DNA of 64,000 nucleotides from the NCBI RefSeq assembly GCF_004210375.1, contig NC_134830.1:43963094-44027093 (forward strand), read 5' to 3'. A program made the position numbers and the translations under genes. The first letter of the stretch is position 1. Each line of letters opens with the position of its first letter. Shown here one piece after another: positions 1 through 10,467 of this stretch. A model generated the notes under the pieces. That model saw only the letters and a program-made list of their open reading frames with translations. It was not told the origin of the DNA and searched no databases. This stretch comes from Tachypleus tridentatus (lineage: Eukaryota > Arthropoda > Merostomata > Xiphosura > Limulidae).

Positions 1-142
1 TTCCATAAGACGTGTTCCTGTTATTGATTTACTAAACATCACCTATGTTGTTTCACATTTAATGGACTCTTAACCAGTACCTGGTTATTATCACCTCCAG
101 TACAATTGAAAAAACAAACAAAATAAGATAAGCCATAATGCG
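1..142. other. AT-rich DNA, nothing recognised
   Basis: No open frame, repeat or SINE homology seen before the 38-bp array. Confidence 0.5.
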
Positions 143-420
143 ACTGTATTGTTAAAGTGTACCTACAGAGATAACTCTAGCCTGTATGGTTGAAATATTC
201 CTGTAGAGATAATTCGAGCTTATACTGTTAAAGTGTTCCTATAAATAGGAACTATAGCTCCAGCCTGTATTGCTAAAGTGTTTCTACGGAGATACTTCAA
301 GTATGTATTAGTAAAGTGTTCCTACGATGATACTTCAAGCATGTATGAGTAAAGTGTTCCTACGATGATACTTCAAGTATGTATTAGTAAAGTGTTCCTA
401 TAGAGATAACTGTAGCTAGA
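143..420 (+). repeat. 38-bp minisatellite, about 7 diverged units
   Basis: The motif TAAAGTGTTCCTAC recurs. Its AAAGTG core (AAATAT in the second unit) starts near 154, 193, 230, 275, 313, 351 and 389. The last four units are spaced exactly 38 bp and are nearly identical; the first units are diverged and one carries a short insertion. The gradient suggests recent amplification at the right end. Confidence 0.8.
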
Positions 421-639
421 TAGTTTAATAAAACATTACCTAAATATCAGGGGTGAAGTGATTTAAAGTTTAATTTTTCTCTATTTGATCTTGTTTCGAG
501 TTAGAGTGAAGTATTTAATTACATTTGATTAATATTTACTTTCGGCAAGACTCATATCACAATTAGTAATGTAATGTCGTGCAAAAGCTTTTAAACACCA
601 TCCCAATATTTACTAACGAAATTCATAAAACAAGATGAA

Positions 640-835
640 ATTTTACGTCTTGTATTATGTTTGTTAATACTCCGAGAACCGTTTGGAAGGGTCATCTGCT
701 TCAGCCACTGCGCCTCAGTAACATGTCGTCTGTTAGTCAGTCGGTAGACACTAAAATGACGTCACATAAGTTGCATTATAGTGACGTCATTAAAACATGC
801 GCATGTCCAGGATCACGAGAAGACTTATGTACTTT
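640..835. promoter_or_regulatory. Paired CRE (TGACGTCA) cluster, candidate enhancer or promoter
   Basis: Two perfect 8-bp CREB/ATF-type palindromes TGACGTCA lie at 757-764 and 782-789, 25 bp apart. The palindrome CATGCGCATG, with an NRF-1-like core, follows at 796-805. The segment is GC-richer than its surroundings. A 60-codon open frame crosses it but has no coding features. Motif presence is direct; regulatory function is inference. Confidence 0.35.
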
Positions 836-840
836 ATAGG

Positions 841-1727
841 CTACAACATAGCATGACATGTGCACTTCAGAAGTAAGAAATAAAAGTAGCTTTTGTCTTA
901 ATCTTGGTTTTATTTACTCTTGAAACAAAATTATTTTTAGAACACTCCAATAGTACATCTTGCATAATGCATATACAGTAAATCGTAATATCTTAAACGA
1001 CTCTGTTTGAAACTCATAAAAAATTTTGTGTTCCCAATTTTCTGCTTTTGAACGTAGAGCTAGCTAGTGATATTGCTGTAATCTTTCGATTTGCAGTTAA
1101 TTATCAGAAATGAAAGTACTTCGTTCGATGTTTTTTTTTTACGTTGTGCGTACAAGTTTTTCATCTCAGTGCACTATATGGAATGATTTAACTGTTTATA
1201 AGAGTTAATTTATCTTTGAAGTAACTTGGGTAACAATCCCATGGACGGAAGTTATGTAAATTGACGAGTAATTAAAGGTTATCTAAGACATGAAAAGTTA
1301 CTTTCTTTATATGTAATTGTAAAAAAAGTCATAAAAACTGCAAAACATAAAATATGAAACTGACTACAATGCTCTTATATTCGTATAGGGAAAAGCAAAA
1401 GGTTAAAAGGTGTTAATGTTATCATATTTTAATTCCGATTTTTCAGTTAACCAAACTGTTAAAAAAGTACTACTTAAGTGAAGAACAAGAGACAAGATAA
1501 ACTGTATGCTATACTTTTGTACTTTTGATCTAAGATCTAATGCTTTCTTATAAAAGTAAGAGTTAGCTGAGCAAGACGAGGTACTGAAACAAGCTACATA
1601 CTCACGTGTTTAGTATCCTGGTTATCGGTTAATGTTAGATTTTTTTTATTAAAATAAGGGTTAGCTGTAAATGGTAAACACGTATTTAGTATCGTGGTTA
1701 TCAATATACTACAAACGAAGTGAATAT
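841..1727. other. No gene or repeat recognised
   Basis: AT-rich single-copy-looking DNA with homopolymer runs (T run near 1130). No coding or SINE signal on either strand. Confidence 0.5.
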
Positions 1728-1735
1728 ACTATTTT

Positions 1736-1985
1736 CTTGGCCTGGCATGGCCAGGTAGGTTAAGGCGTTTGACTCTCCGTCGCACTAAACACGCTCGCCC
1801 TTTAAACCGTGGGGGTATTATAATATTAAGGTCAATCCCACTATTCGTTGGTAAAAGAGTAGCCCAACAGTTGACAGTGGGTAGTGGTGACTAGCTGCCT
1901 TCCTTCTTGTCTTACACTGCTAAATTATGGACGGCTAGCGCAGACAGCGCTCGAGCAGCTTTGCGCGAAATTTGAAAATAAAGGA
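1736..1985 (+). repeat. SINE family A copy, internal deletion in tRNA head
   Basis: Family A order is: a tRNA-like head (A box TGGCCAGGTGG, anticodon loop CTCGTAA, B box GGTTCGAATCC); a body with GGTCAATCCCACTATTCG and GGTGGTGATGACTAG; then AAATTAGGGACGGCTAG, GCAGATAGCCCTCG, GTAGCTTTGCGCGAAATTC and an AAACAAAC tail. The CTCGTAA loop resembles tRNA-Thr(CGU). In this copy the head is deleted between the anticodon stem and CGTCGCAC, removing the B box. Flanking ACTATTTT at 1728-1735 and 1986-1993 looks like the target-site duplication. Confidence 0.9.
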
Positions 1986-1993
1986 ACTATTTT

Positions 1994-3672
1994 TTTTCAA
2001 ACTATAACATAGTATTGAAATATAGTCCAGATGAAAATAACTTTGAGTTTTGAAAAACAGTAATAATTAGTTATTAGATTTGAAGTGATAACGAAACAGT
2101 TTTTTCAAACCTTAATAAGTGAACATATCTTGTTTTTGCTTTTCTCGTAACAATGATGTTATTCCTGTATTTAGAATTGTTTAAAAAAATCTCGTTTCTT
2201 TCGTTGTTGTGTTCTGAAGAAACAGACATTTTCGATTAATACATTTTCTGTGAAATATTGCCAAGAACGAGTTTTGTTAGGATCTTAAAAAATAGTAGTG
2301 GTAAGAAACCTATTAATAGGTCATACTTATTTACATCATAAGTAAATAAATAAACGTACGTAAACACATCGAAATCAAATCACTTGAACGGATATTGATT
2401 GCGATTCTATGCCTAAGTGATTTGAAGTTAAGACATTTTAATGGCGAGAAAATGTAGAAGGACATATAAAAATGATTAAAACCTGAGAGAACACTTTTCA
2501 TATTATAATGTCAACGTAAATATAATGACTCAAACACCAAAAATAAGTTGATACTTATGTTTAAATTTGTGAAAACAATTCACACGCTAATAAAAAAGAC
2601 AGTAACGACATAATAACTAAAATCTATTGCGTCATTAGACGTAAGACTAATGGCTCTTTATAATTTCTTAATTGTTATATGTCAGTGACTTAATCAAGAA
2701 ATTGAGATTACGGAGGAAGCGAATTACCGTAGGAGTCTGTGACGTTAGGAGAAAGCACACAAAAAAGCGCTTATGGTGGAGTTGATCAATGGAAAATAAA
2801 CGGTTGTCGTTTCATTAAAGTAATTATAAACACGTTTTTAACAATCACATTTTACATTTTATTAAATGTTAATAATAGATGAGAAACAATGTAACTCCTG
2901 CCCAAAATAATAGTGTATACTGCGTTGATTTTACTGAACCTTTTTCGAATTATTTTTGTATGCATCTCAAGAGCCAACTTTCTAGAAGTGAGGGCAACAT
3001 TAATATTTGGGAAGATCATCTGAATCAAGAAGTACGTGTTTTGTATAAAAAATATGCAACGTATCCGTCGTGAAATACAGGAATACGTGTGTGTTTTGTG
3101 TACCCTAGCTGACTTGTCCTTTCTTATCACGAAACTAGTGTCTTGTACGAAACGTTTATCAACAGCTTGGTTCTGAAAAAAGTATGAAATACTTTTATTT
3201 GACCTCTAAAATTTTCAGCGCTTTTTCTGTGTAGATAAAACAGTCTAAAAATACTTTTACCTCAAAGAAAAAATATTAAAATATCAGTTACGCCACAAGT
3301 AGGTTTAGTCATTCTATTATCTATAGCAATTCTAGAAATTAAGGTTGGAAGTGAAGAAGAACACGGAACAATATGTCAATCATTATATCTGTGAATTCCA
3401 TTGGTTTTCTAACTGCAGGCACGTGACTAAGTAGGTGTGACTGTACAGTTAAGACTGAAATGAATAAATACTAATATAAATATAGCACAAATTTACAGTT
3501 TCAGAATAAAACAGGTACTAAAACCTGTAATTATTTCAAACTGGGAAAAGATAGATTATTAAAAGACTCTACTGTGTCTCACTGATATTTTTACTTATAG
3601 TATTAAAACTAGAACACTAATTCAGATACTACCTTCTAAGTTAAACAATGAACTGGAATGTTTGCACGAATA
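1994..3672. other. No gene or repeat recognised
   Basis: 1.7 kb of AT-rich DNA. Overlapping open frames on both strands near 2852-3130 share the same DNA, show no recognisable domain and are probably chance. No SINE or transposon homology seen. Confidence 0.45.
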
Positions 3673-3812
3673 ATAACGCCACAGGCAATAGTGATACTGC
3701 TTAAAATGACACCAGTAACAGTGCCACAGGCAATAGAGACACAGGTAAAAATATCACCAGTAACAATGTTATAGACAACAGATACACAGATTAAAATGGC
3801 TCTTGTAATAAT
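3673..3812. repeat. 45-bp tandem repeat, three units
   Basis: Units begin near 3678 and 3723 (GCCACAGGCAATAG) and 3768 (GTTATAGACAACAG), spaced exactly 45 bp. The period is divisible by three, so an open frame of 86 codons persists on the minus strand with repetitive hydrophobic residues. That frame is best explained by the repeat, not a gene. Confidence 0.75.
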
Positions 3813-4385
3813 GAAAATATATTTAGTAAATATCATAAATATGTATATTTTTTCAAAATAAATAAGTACATATATATGTGTATCGTACATGATCATGTCT
3901 TACTGTTATAAACGAAACGTTCTACTAATATAAATCACTTATCCCACAAACAGCTGTTTCAATCCCTCATAACTTCTTTTCGCTTGTACACTTTATTGTT
4001 CTATAATACTAAAAAAATACCTATGAATAACTTGTTTTTGCAATGTGGACATTCTTGTTTAAAAATAATTCCTTTTTATGTTCCTATAATTAGAAAAAAA
4101 ATAAACTTTAAATCTCTTCTACTACAAAGTTTCAGGGAATTCTACTTTTCATCAGTAGCCTTGAATGAGGACAATCCTAAAGAACAAGAGAAGGATTCAG
4201 ACAGTAATAGAACGTAAGTTAAAATCTATGACATTTCGTGTTGTCTAATTGGGGAAATGAATATTAAGTCCGATCTATTGGTTGACTCGCCGCTTATCTC
4301 TGAGTTATACCAGTTTCGGAGAATTCCACCTCTCGCCAGTAACCTTAGCTAAGGACCAATAGAGAGAAAAAGACTAGGCTTCTTA
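3813..4385. other. No gene recognised; AT-rich
   Basis: A 77-codon plus-strand frame (3984-4217) has no recognisable domain. Its last codons AGT AAT AGA ACG run into GTAAGTTAA, a donor-like GTAAGT at 4214. One donor-like hexamer is not enough to call an exon. Confidence 0.35.
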
Positions 4386-5425
4386 TAGCGGTGAAGCGCT
4401 AATTATATGTATGGTGTTTTAAGTTGTCTAATTCTAATAGTGGTGAAGCGTTAATTATATGTATGGTGTTTTAAATTATCTAATTCTAATAGTGGTGAAG
4501 CGTTAATTATACGTATGGTGTTTTAAATCATCTAATTCTTATAGTGGTGAAGCGTTAATTATATGTATGGTGTTTTAAATTATCTAGTTCTTATAGTGGT
4601 GAAGTGTAAATTATATGTATGGTGTTTTAAATTATCTAGTTCTTATAGTGGTGAAGTGTAAATTATATGTATGGTGTTTTAAATTATCTAATTTTTATAG
4701 TGGTGAAGCGTTAATTATATGTATGGTGTTTTAAGTTGTCTAATTCTAATAGTGGTGAAGCGTTAATTATATGTATGGTGTTTTAAGTTGTCTAATTCTA
4801 ATAGTGGTGAAGCGTTAATTATACGTATGGTGTTTTAAATTATCTAATTTTTATAGTGGTGAAGCGTTAATTATATGTATGGTGTTTTAAGTTGTCTAAT
4901 TCTAATAGTGGTGAAGCGTTAATTATGCGTATGGTGTTTTAAATTATCTAGTTCTTATAGTGGTGAAGTGTAAATTATATGTATGGTGTTTTAAATTATC
5001 TAATTTTTATAGTGGTGAAGCGTTAATTATATGTATGGTGTTTTAAGTTGTCTAATTCTAATAGTGGTGAAGCGTTAATTATATGTATGGTGTTTTAAGT
5101 TGTCTAATTCTAATAGTGGTGAAGCGTTAATTATATGAATGGTGTTTTAAATTATCTAATTCTTATAGTGGTGAAGCGTTAATTATATGTATGGTGTTTT
5201 AAATTATCTAATTCTTATAGTGGTGAAGCGTTAATTATATGTATGGTGTTTTAAGTTGCCTAATTCTAATAGTGGTGAAGCGTTAATTATACGTATGGTG
5301 TTTTAAATTATCTAATTCTTATAGTGGTGAATCGTTAATTATATGTATGGTGTTTTAAATTACCTAATTCTTATAGTGGTGAAATGTTAATTATATGTAT
5401 AGTGTTTTGAATTGTCTTTTGCTAA
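4386..5425 (+). repeat. 52-bp minisatellite, 20 units with exact period
   Basis: The unit starts TAGTGGTGAAGCGTTAATTA and contains TATGGTGTTTTAA. Starts at 4386, 4438, 4490 and so on to 5374 give 19 steps in 988 bp, exactly 52 bp each, with no indel. Sequence variants alternate: CGTTAATT or TGTAAATT near the start; AAGTTGTC or AAATTATC in the middle; TTCTAA, TTCTTA or TTTTTA at the end. The variant order of units 6-8 recurs in units 12-14, which indicates block duplication. The last unit is degenerate. Confidence 0.95.
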
Positions 5426-5780
5426 AAACTATCTAATTTCTTATAGTTGAATCTGTACTCATGCCGCAGTGAAAAGGACTTAGTGTTTTCCTTTAAACAA
5501 ATTAAGCTGTTCAATTCCAAAATATTATGTGAAGAGATAAAAACAAACAGTTGAACTCTTAACACGGTTTTCTCAGTTTCAATTATTCTTTTAGTATAAC
5601 GAAACAAACACAATATTTCAACTGCTTCAACAGTTACAAATAAAGATGGTAAATACCAGTCCACGCAGTTTATATGGTAAATTCTAAATTTAAACCACAA
5701 ACTAACTCTGTTGTTTGCATTACCTATTTAGTAATTACAAAATTTTAAAACGTTGTAAGTAAAATTAGTATTTTAATTAG
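5426..5780. other. No gene recognised
   Basis: A 92-codon minus-strand open frame (5422-5700) overlaps the end of the minisatellite and shows no domain or splice context; treated as chance. Confidence 0.45.
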
Positions 5781-6016
5781 CTCGGCATGGCCAGGTGGTT
5801 AGTGCGCTCGACTGAAGGCCACGGGTTTGAATCTTTATCACACCATGCTTGCCCTTTCAGCCTTGGGGACGTTACAAAGTAACGGTCAATCCCACTATTC
5901 GTTGGTAAAAGAGTAGCCTAAAAGTTGGAGGTGTGTGGTAATGACTACTAAGATAGGGATGGCTACCGCAGATAGGTCTCATATAGCTTCGCGCGAATTT
6001 CAAAAAAGAAACAAAC
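5781..6016 (+). repeat. SINE family A copy, deletions in head and body
   Basis: Begins CTCGGCATGGCCAGGTGG. The anticodon arm is shortened and the B box reads GGGTTTGAATC. The GACTAGCTGCCTTC segment and the AAATTAGGG block are collapsed. Ends in an AAACAAAC-type tail. Confidence 0.85.
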
Positions 6017-6018
6017 AG

Positions 6019-6077
6019 TATTTACGTTAATTTACATGCTAACTCGTAAATACGTTAATTTACACGCTAAATCGTAA
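6019..6077 (+). repeat. Short tandem duplication, about 30 bp
   Basis: TACGTTAATTTACATGCTAA followed by CTCGTAAA recurs immediately as TACGTTAATTTACACGCTAA followed by ATCGTAAA. Confidence 0.7.
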
Positions 6078-6633
6078 ATTCTATAATTTTTGCTTTGGAA
6101 TTTCTTACTCCATCATACCAACTTTTTTTTTTATTACAGATGAATGTTTAATGGCGAACGGAAGGGGCCCCATTCTAATTAAAACTTTTAGCATGGTATT
6201 ATATTTCGAGGATGAACGCGAGTAATTTAGAGAAATTCGTTCATTGGCGTTTGTTATACAGTACTTCAATAGTGCTCAAGTTTATCGACTTATGTCTATC
6301 ATGAAATTATTAACAATTATAGTTTCTTATAAATGTTTCACACACACAAAACAGACACATAAAGTTTGTATGAAAGTAATTAGATGCCTGGAAGCAGAGA
6401 AATATAAAGAAGTTAAATATTGTTACCCACCTAAATATTTTCATAAAATAATTTACTAAAACAAATAAATATAATAGTATCTAAGCACTAAATATTATGT
6501 TTTTAAACGGTTTGAGACATTACCTTATTACAAATGTTTCTTAAGGCTAACTTTAATATCATGAAAAGTAATAAATTATCCGTATAAGCTATAAATTATG
6601 ATGATGTGTTTCGCCATATAATATTGAAACTAA
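6078..6633. other. No gene recognised
   Basis: A 71-codon plus frame (6244-6459) is lysine- and tyrosine-rich, as expected of translated AT-rich DNA. No domain seen. Confidence 0.4.
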
Positions 6634-6642
6634 TATTCATAC

Positions 6643-6916
6643 TGGCCTGGCATGGCCTAGCGCGTTAAGGCGTGCGCTTGGTGATCTGAGGGTCATGTGT
6701 TCGCGCCCGAGTCGCGCCAAACATGCTCGCCCTCCCAGCCGTGGGGGCGTTATATAGTGACGGTCAATCCCACTATTCGTTGGTAAAAGAGTAGCCCAAG
6801 AGTTGGCGGTGGGTGGTGATGACTAGCTGTCTTACACTACTAAATTAGGGACGGTTAGCACAAATAGCCCTCGAGTAGCTTTGTGCGAAATTCCAAAAAA
6901 AAAAAAAAAACAAAAT
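6643..6916 (+). repeat. SINE family A, near full length with 9-bp duplication
   Basis: Complete head, body and tail ending in a run of about 17 A. TATTCATAC flanks the copy at 6634-6642 and 6917-6925, a clear target-site duplication. The B-box region is altered (TGTTCGCGCCC). Confidence 0.93.
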
Positions 6917-6925
6917 TATTCATAC

Positions 6926-7276
6926 ATTTATTTCATTTAAGGAAGTATAGTTTTTCTTATTAAGCCTTTCTGCCAAAGGAACGATTTTATTGTGATACAA
7001 TTAGTCTCAACACAAGTAGGAAGACAAGTTCAATCTTACTTGGTTGGAAATAATAATGATTAGATCTTAAGCACTCTATTTAGTTTGTGAGGCTCGTTTG
7101 AAAAATATTTTTATGTTCTTAAAAGTTTCTCCGTCGTGTCGTAACTAAACTGCTAATGAAACCAAACACACAAACACTCTTATAAAACATCAAGATGCCT
7201 ATCCTGTTTTTTCGGTTTCAGGTCAGTTTATTAACGTCAGTTTAAGTTCAAAAAGCAAATGTTCGTTTCTAACGAC
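6926..7276. other. Spacer between two SINEs, nothing seen
   Basis: 350 bp of AT-rich DNA without repeat or coding signal. Confidence 0.5.
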
Positions 7277-7548
7277 ACCGAGCATGGCCAGATGGGTAAA
7301 GGCGTTCGACTCGTAATATGAGGGTCGCGGGTTCGAATCCCCGTCTCACCAAACATGCTCGCACTTTCAGCCGTGAGGGCGTTATAAGTGACGGTCAATC
7401 CCAATATTCATTGGTAAAAGAGTAGCTCAAGAGTTGGCAGTGTGTGGTGACGACTAGCTGCCTTCCTTCTAGTCTTACACTGCTAAATTAGGGACGGCTA
7501 GCGCAGATAGCCCTCGTGTAGCTTTGCGCAAAATTCAAAAACAAACAG
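7277..7548 (+). repeat. SINE family A, near full length
   Basis: Starts GAGCATGGCCAGATGG. Has an intact anticodon arm (CGACTCGTAATATGAG) and B box (GGGTTCGAATCC), and ends GCGCAAAATTCAAAAACAAAC. No convincing target-site duplication found by eye. Confidence 0.92.
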
Positions 7549-10467
7549 GCATAAAATTAAAACTCCTTTCTTAGGCTCGTACTTTCTATAACATTTTCAA
7601 AAAATGATAGTTATAAAATAGTTATTTTCCCTGTTATACTATCGAAACTTTTTTGGTAAAAAAAAACCTTATTTACAAAACTTACAGTAGCCAATAACTT
7701 CTAACGTTGTTAGCAACGTATAAATAAACGATGGTTCAGAGGCATAACTAAAAACCAGTAAATAAATAGGTTCAAAGTTATAAAGAGCATCGTAGATCAA
7801 AATATATTACGTTGAGAATAACCTTTACTACCCTTCAAATACTTATTGGTTTCTCTTGTACCAATCTTAATGTCGTCTTGCGTTTAAAATTGATACTTAT
7901 TAGAAGTATGTTATTAAGTCCGAGTTAATGAAGAAGGGATAAGTTAAACATCTTAAAACTTCTAATACTTCAAGATTCTTTACATTCGTTATGTTATCAA
8001 GCTTAGATTGCTACATTAAGAGTATCTGAATGCCCTCAGTGCGTCGGTGCAAACAACTAATGCACGTCAGTGGGGACACTGCATGCGTAAAAACTGTTCA
8101 TAATTACCAAATATAACTGTTTCTAAAAGTTTCATATTACTGCATTTATAGTAATTCCAATAGGATTCTTATTCAGTAGTCAGATCTCTTCAAGTAATAC
8201 TTATGTTGGCAGTAATAAGTGTCATGTTGAAAAGGCATACCATGGACAATAATAACATACAAACAAATGTTTCTGAATCCAAGGTTTAAAATGAACAGAA
8301 AAAAAGAGAAAGAAACACTGGATTTCTTCCAACTTTTCATTCGAGTCTGGAGCTCCAAAGAGTGAATTTATAATGAAACAGTAAAAGAGTGAATAAGTTA
8401 TAATATATTTTACAGTGAATTTCAGAAATTAATTCATATTTTACACTTCATCCCCAGAAGAGCCCTTTAGTACTCTATAATTAATTTTTTGTATGTCAGT
8501 AATTTATTTTGATTAAAAAATACACGTGTCCGATTTATAGAAAGTTTTATAAACTGTTTTTGAGAATCGTAATGTTTTCTTCATTATTTTGATAAATATA
8601 TTTGAAGGTTGAAATCCATATTTTTAATTGCATTTGTTCTTACAGTGAAGTTTCAGTTTCCGACGTTAATATGTGTTCGATATGTTTATGTTAAACCTAA
8701 ATAATTATGTTAATATCTTTCATCATTACCATAAGAGATATGAAGGGTCACAAATGTTGTCTTTCATCACAGTGTAGCCACAAGTTACACGATAAACATC
8801 ATCAGATAATATATATAATTATTAACTACATAAGTAAGTTAGCCAATGAAAGACTTCGTTCCTGTTTTTCGTTTTGGAGCAAACTCACATTGGTCTTAGT
8901 ATTCGAATCCCGAATTTTAGCGTTATAATTCCGTAGACTTACTGTCTAGGGGCGGGGGCAGTTGAAAATGTTTTTCCTTACTTTATTTTGAACGTCTCTG
9001 AAAGCTAAATTGAAGTAAGTTAATTACAACCAATCTTGTATCATCTAGTTTCGATATTAAGTTTTAATTACACTGCAGGAGGCGTCAAGCATCCTTAAAG
9101 TTGAAAGTTTTATTGAAATAAGAAATTAAAGCACAAACCAGAAACACTTTTTTTATTTCTACATCATTTTAGTTCTGTCCAAGATTATCTGCATGACTAT
9201 TAAACGTGACTTCATCAGAAACCCTTAGTATTCCAAAGTGAATTATCATGACCACAGAACATGACCTAAAATTTGATATAGCATTACATTTCTCTGTTTT
9301 ATTCACGACTTCCAAACACCCGAGGTGAACGTGAAACGTGTTTCACGACGAACCATTACAAAAGGTAGAGGATCTTTGTTTATCAACAATTCAGAGCATA
9401 TCTTGGTGTGTTGGTTTTTCTCTTAAAAGCTTTGAATTATCAGTATTTTAATATCTGAAAATGTTGTTCTGAATATATCATCACCAATGTTATATTTTGC
9501 TTTTTAATCAGTCGAAAAATACATCATGTATATGTTTCAAGTACCTGACTTTCATTAAATACCACTTTTTTTGAAAGGAAGCACGATAAGTTATGTGTTG
9601 CTACATCGCTGCTATAACAGAGACTATTTACTCACCGTAGATTAATCTGTAATAAACACAGCGGGTTATGAGTCTAATATACAGTTGCCACTCAGTAACT
9701 AGCACAGATTTCACTTTATTTACACATCACGTAGATACCTTTTGGAAAACCTATATAGTTAGGTATTATGTCGTTTGTTTAAAAGCTTCAAACCATTCTT
9801 CAAGGTATGATTGTATTTTTAAAACGTGCGTTTCAGATTTAGAGAAATACGCGTTCTAAATATAAAGCAACTGTAAAATATGGCAATAAGGAACTTACAT
9901 ACTACAAAATATTACTACAACCGTCTTACATTCAGCTGTCTTAATGGTAATTTTGATTTCATGTATTAAGTAAAAGATAAAATGTCTCTCCCTCTGTGTG
10001 AAAAGCGTATCTAGAAAACTCAAATTTCTGAACCAAAAACTAACTTTTGAGCGACAAACGATCGAATTAAACAGGTTTTCATTCTCGTACGTTGAATATG
10101 AGTAAAGTGCGGCCGATAAAATATACCTCTCGATATCAGCTGTAAGCAATATCGCGTCTTATTGTTTTCCTGGTTGGTGGTGTGTAACAACTACAAAACA
10201 ATAATTGAAAATGGCTCTGGTTTCGAACAATAAAGTTTTTAATGGAGAAAGACGGAAAGCTGTATCCATACACCAAGAGCCAAAACAAAAAGTCCCAGTC
10301 CTTTCTGAGTCTGCTATTGGTTAAACCGTGGCTTCAATGAAGATGTCTTCAGTTTTGAAAAGATAGTTGTGAAAAGAATCAATAAAGCATTTTTGTACCG
10401 TTCATAATTTACATAAAGTTGGTTAATATTAGCTAATACAAAATGAATCTTACTTGATGTATAAGTA
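7549..10467. other. 2.9 kb without recognised features
   Basis: AT-rich DNA. Open frames of 61 to 84 codons (for example 8707-8928 plus and 9895-10149 minus) lack domains, repeats or paired splice sites. A G-rich run GGGGCGGGGGCAG lies at 8949-8961. Confidence 0.45.

Noticed and set aside
2852..3130. 92-codon minus frame overlapping a 64-codon plus frame
   Set aside because: Frames on both strands of the same AT-rich DNA, no domain, no splice context; chance is sufficient.
3636..3896. 86-codon minus frame with repeated ACG/VTG segments
   Set aside because: Produced by a 45-bp tandem repeat whose period is divisible by three.
4386..5425. CRISPR-like repeat array
   Set aside because: Units are contiguous 52-bp repeats with no unique spacers, in a eukaryotic context.
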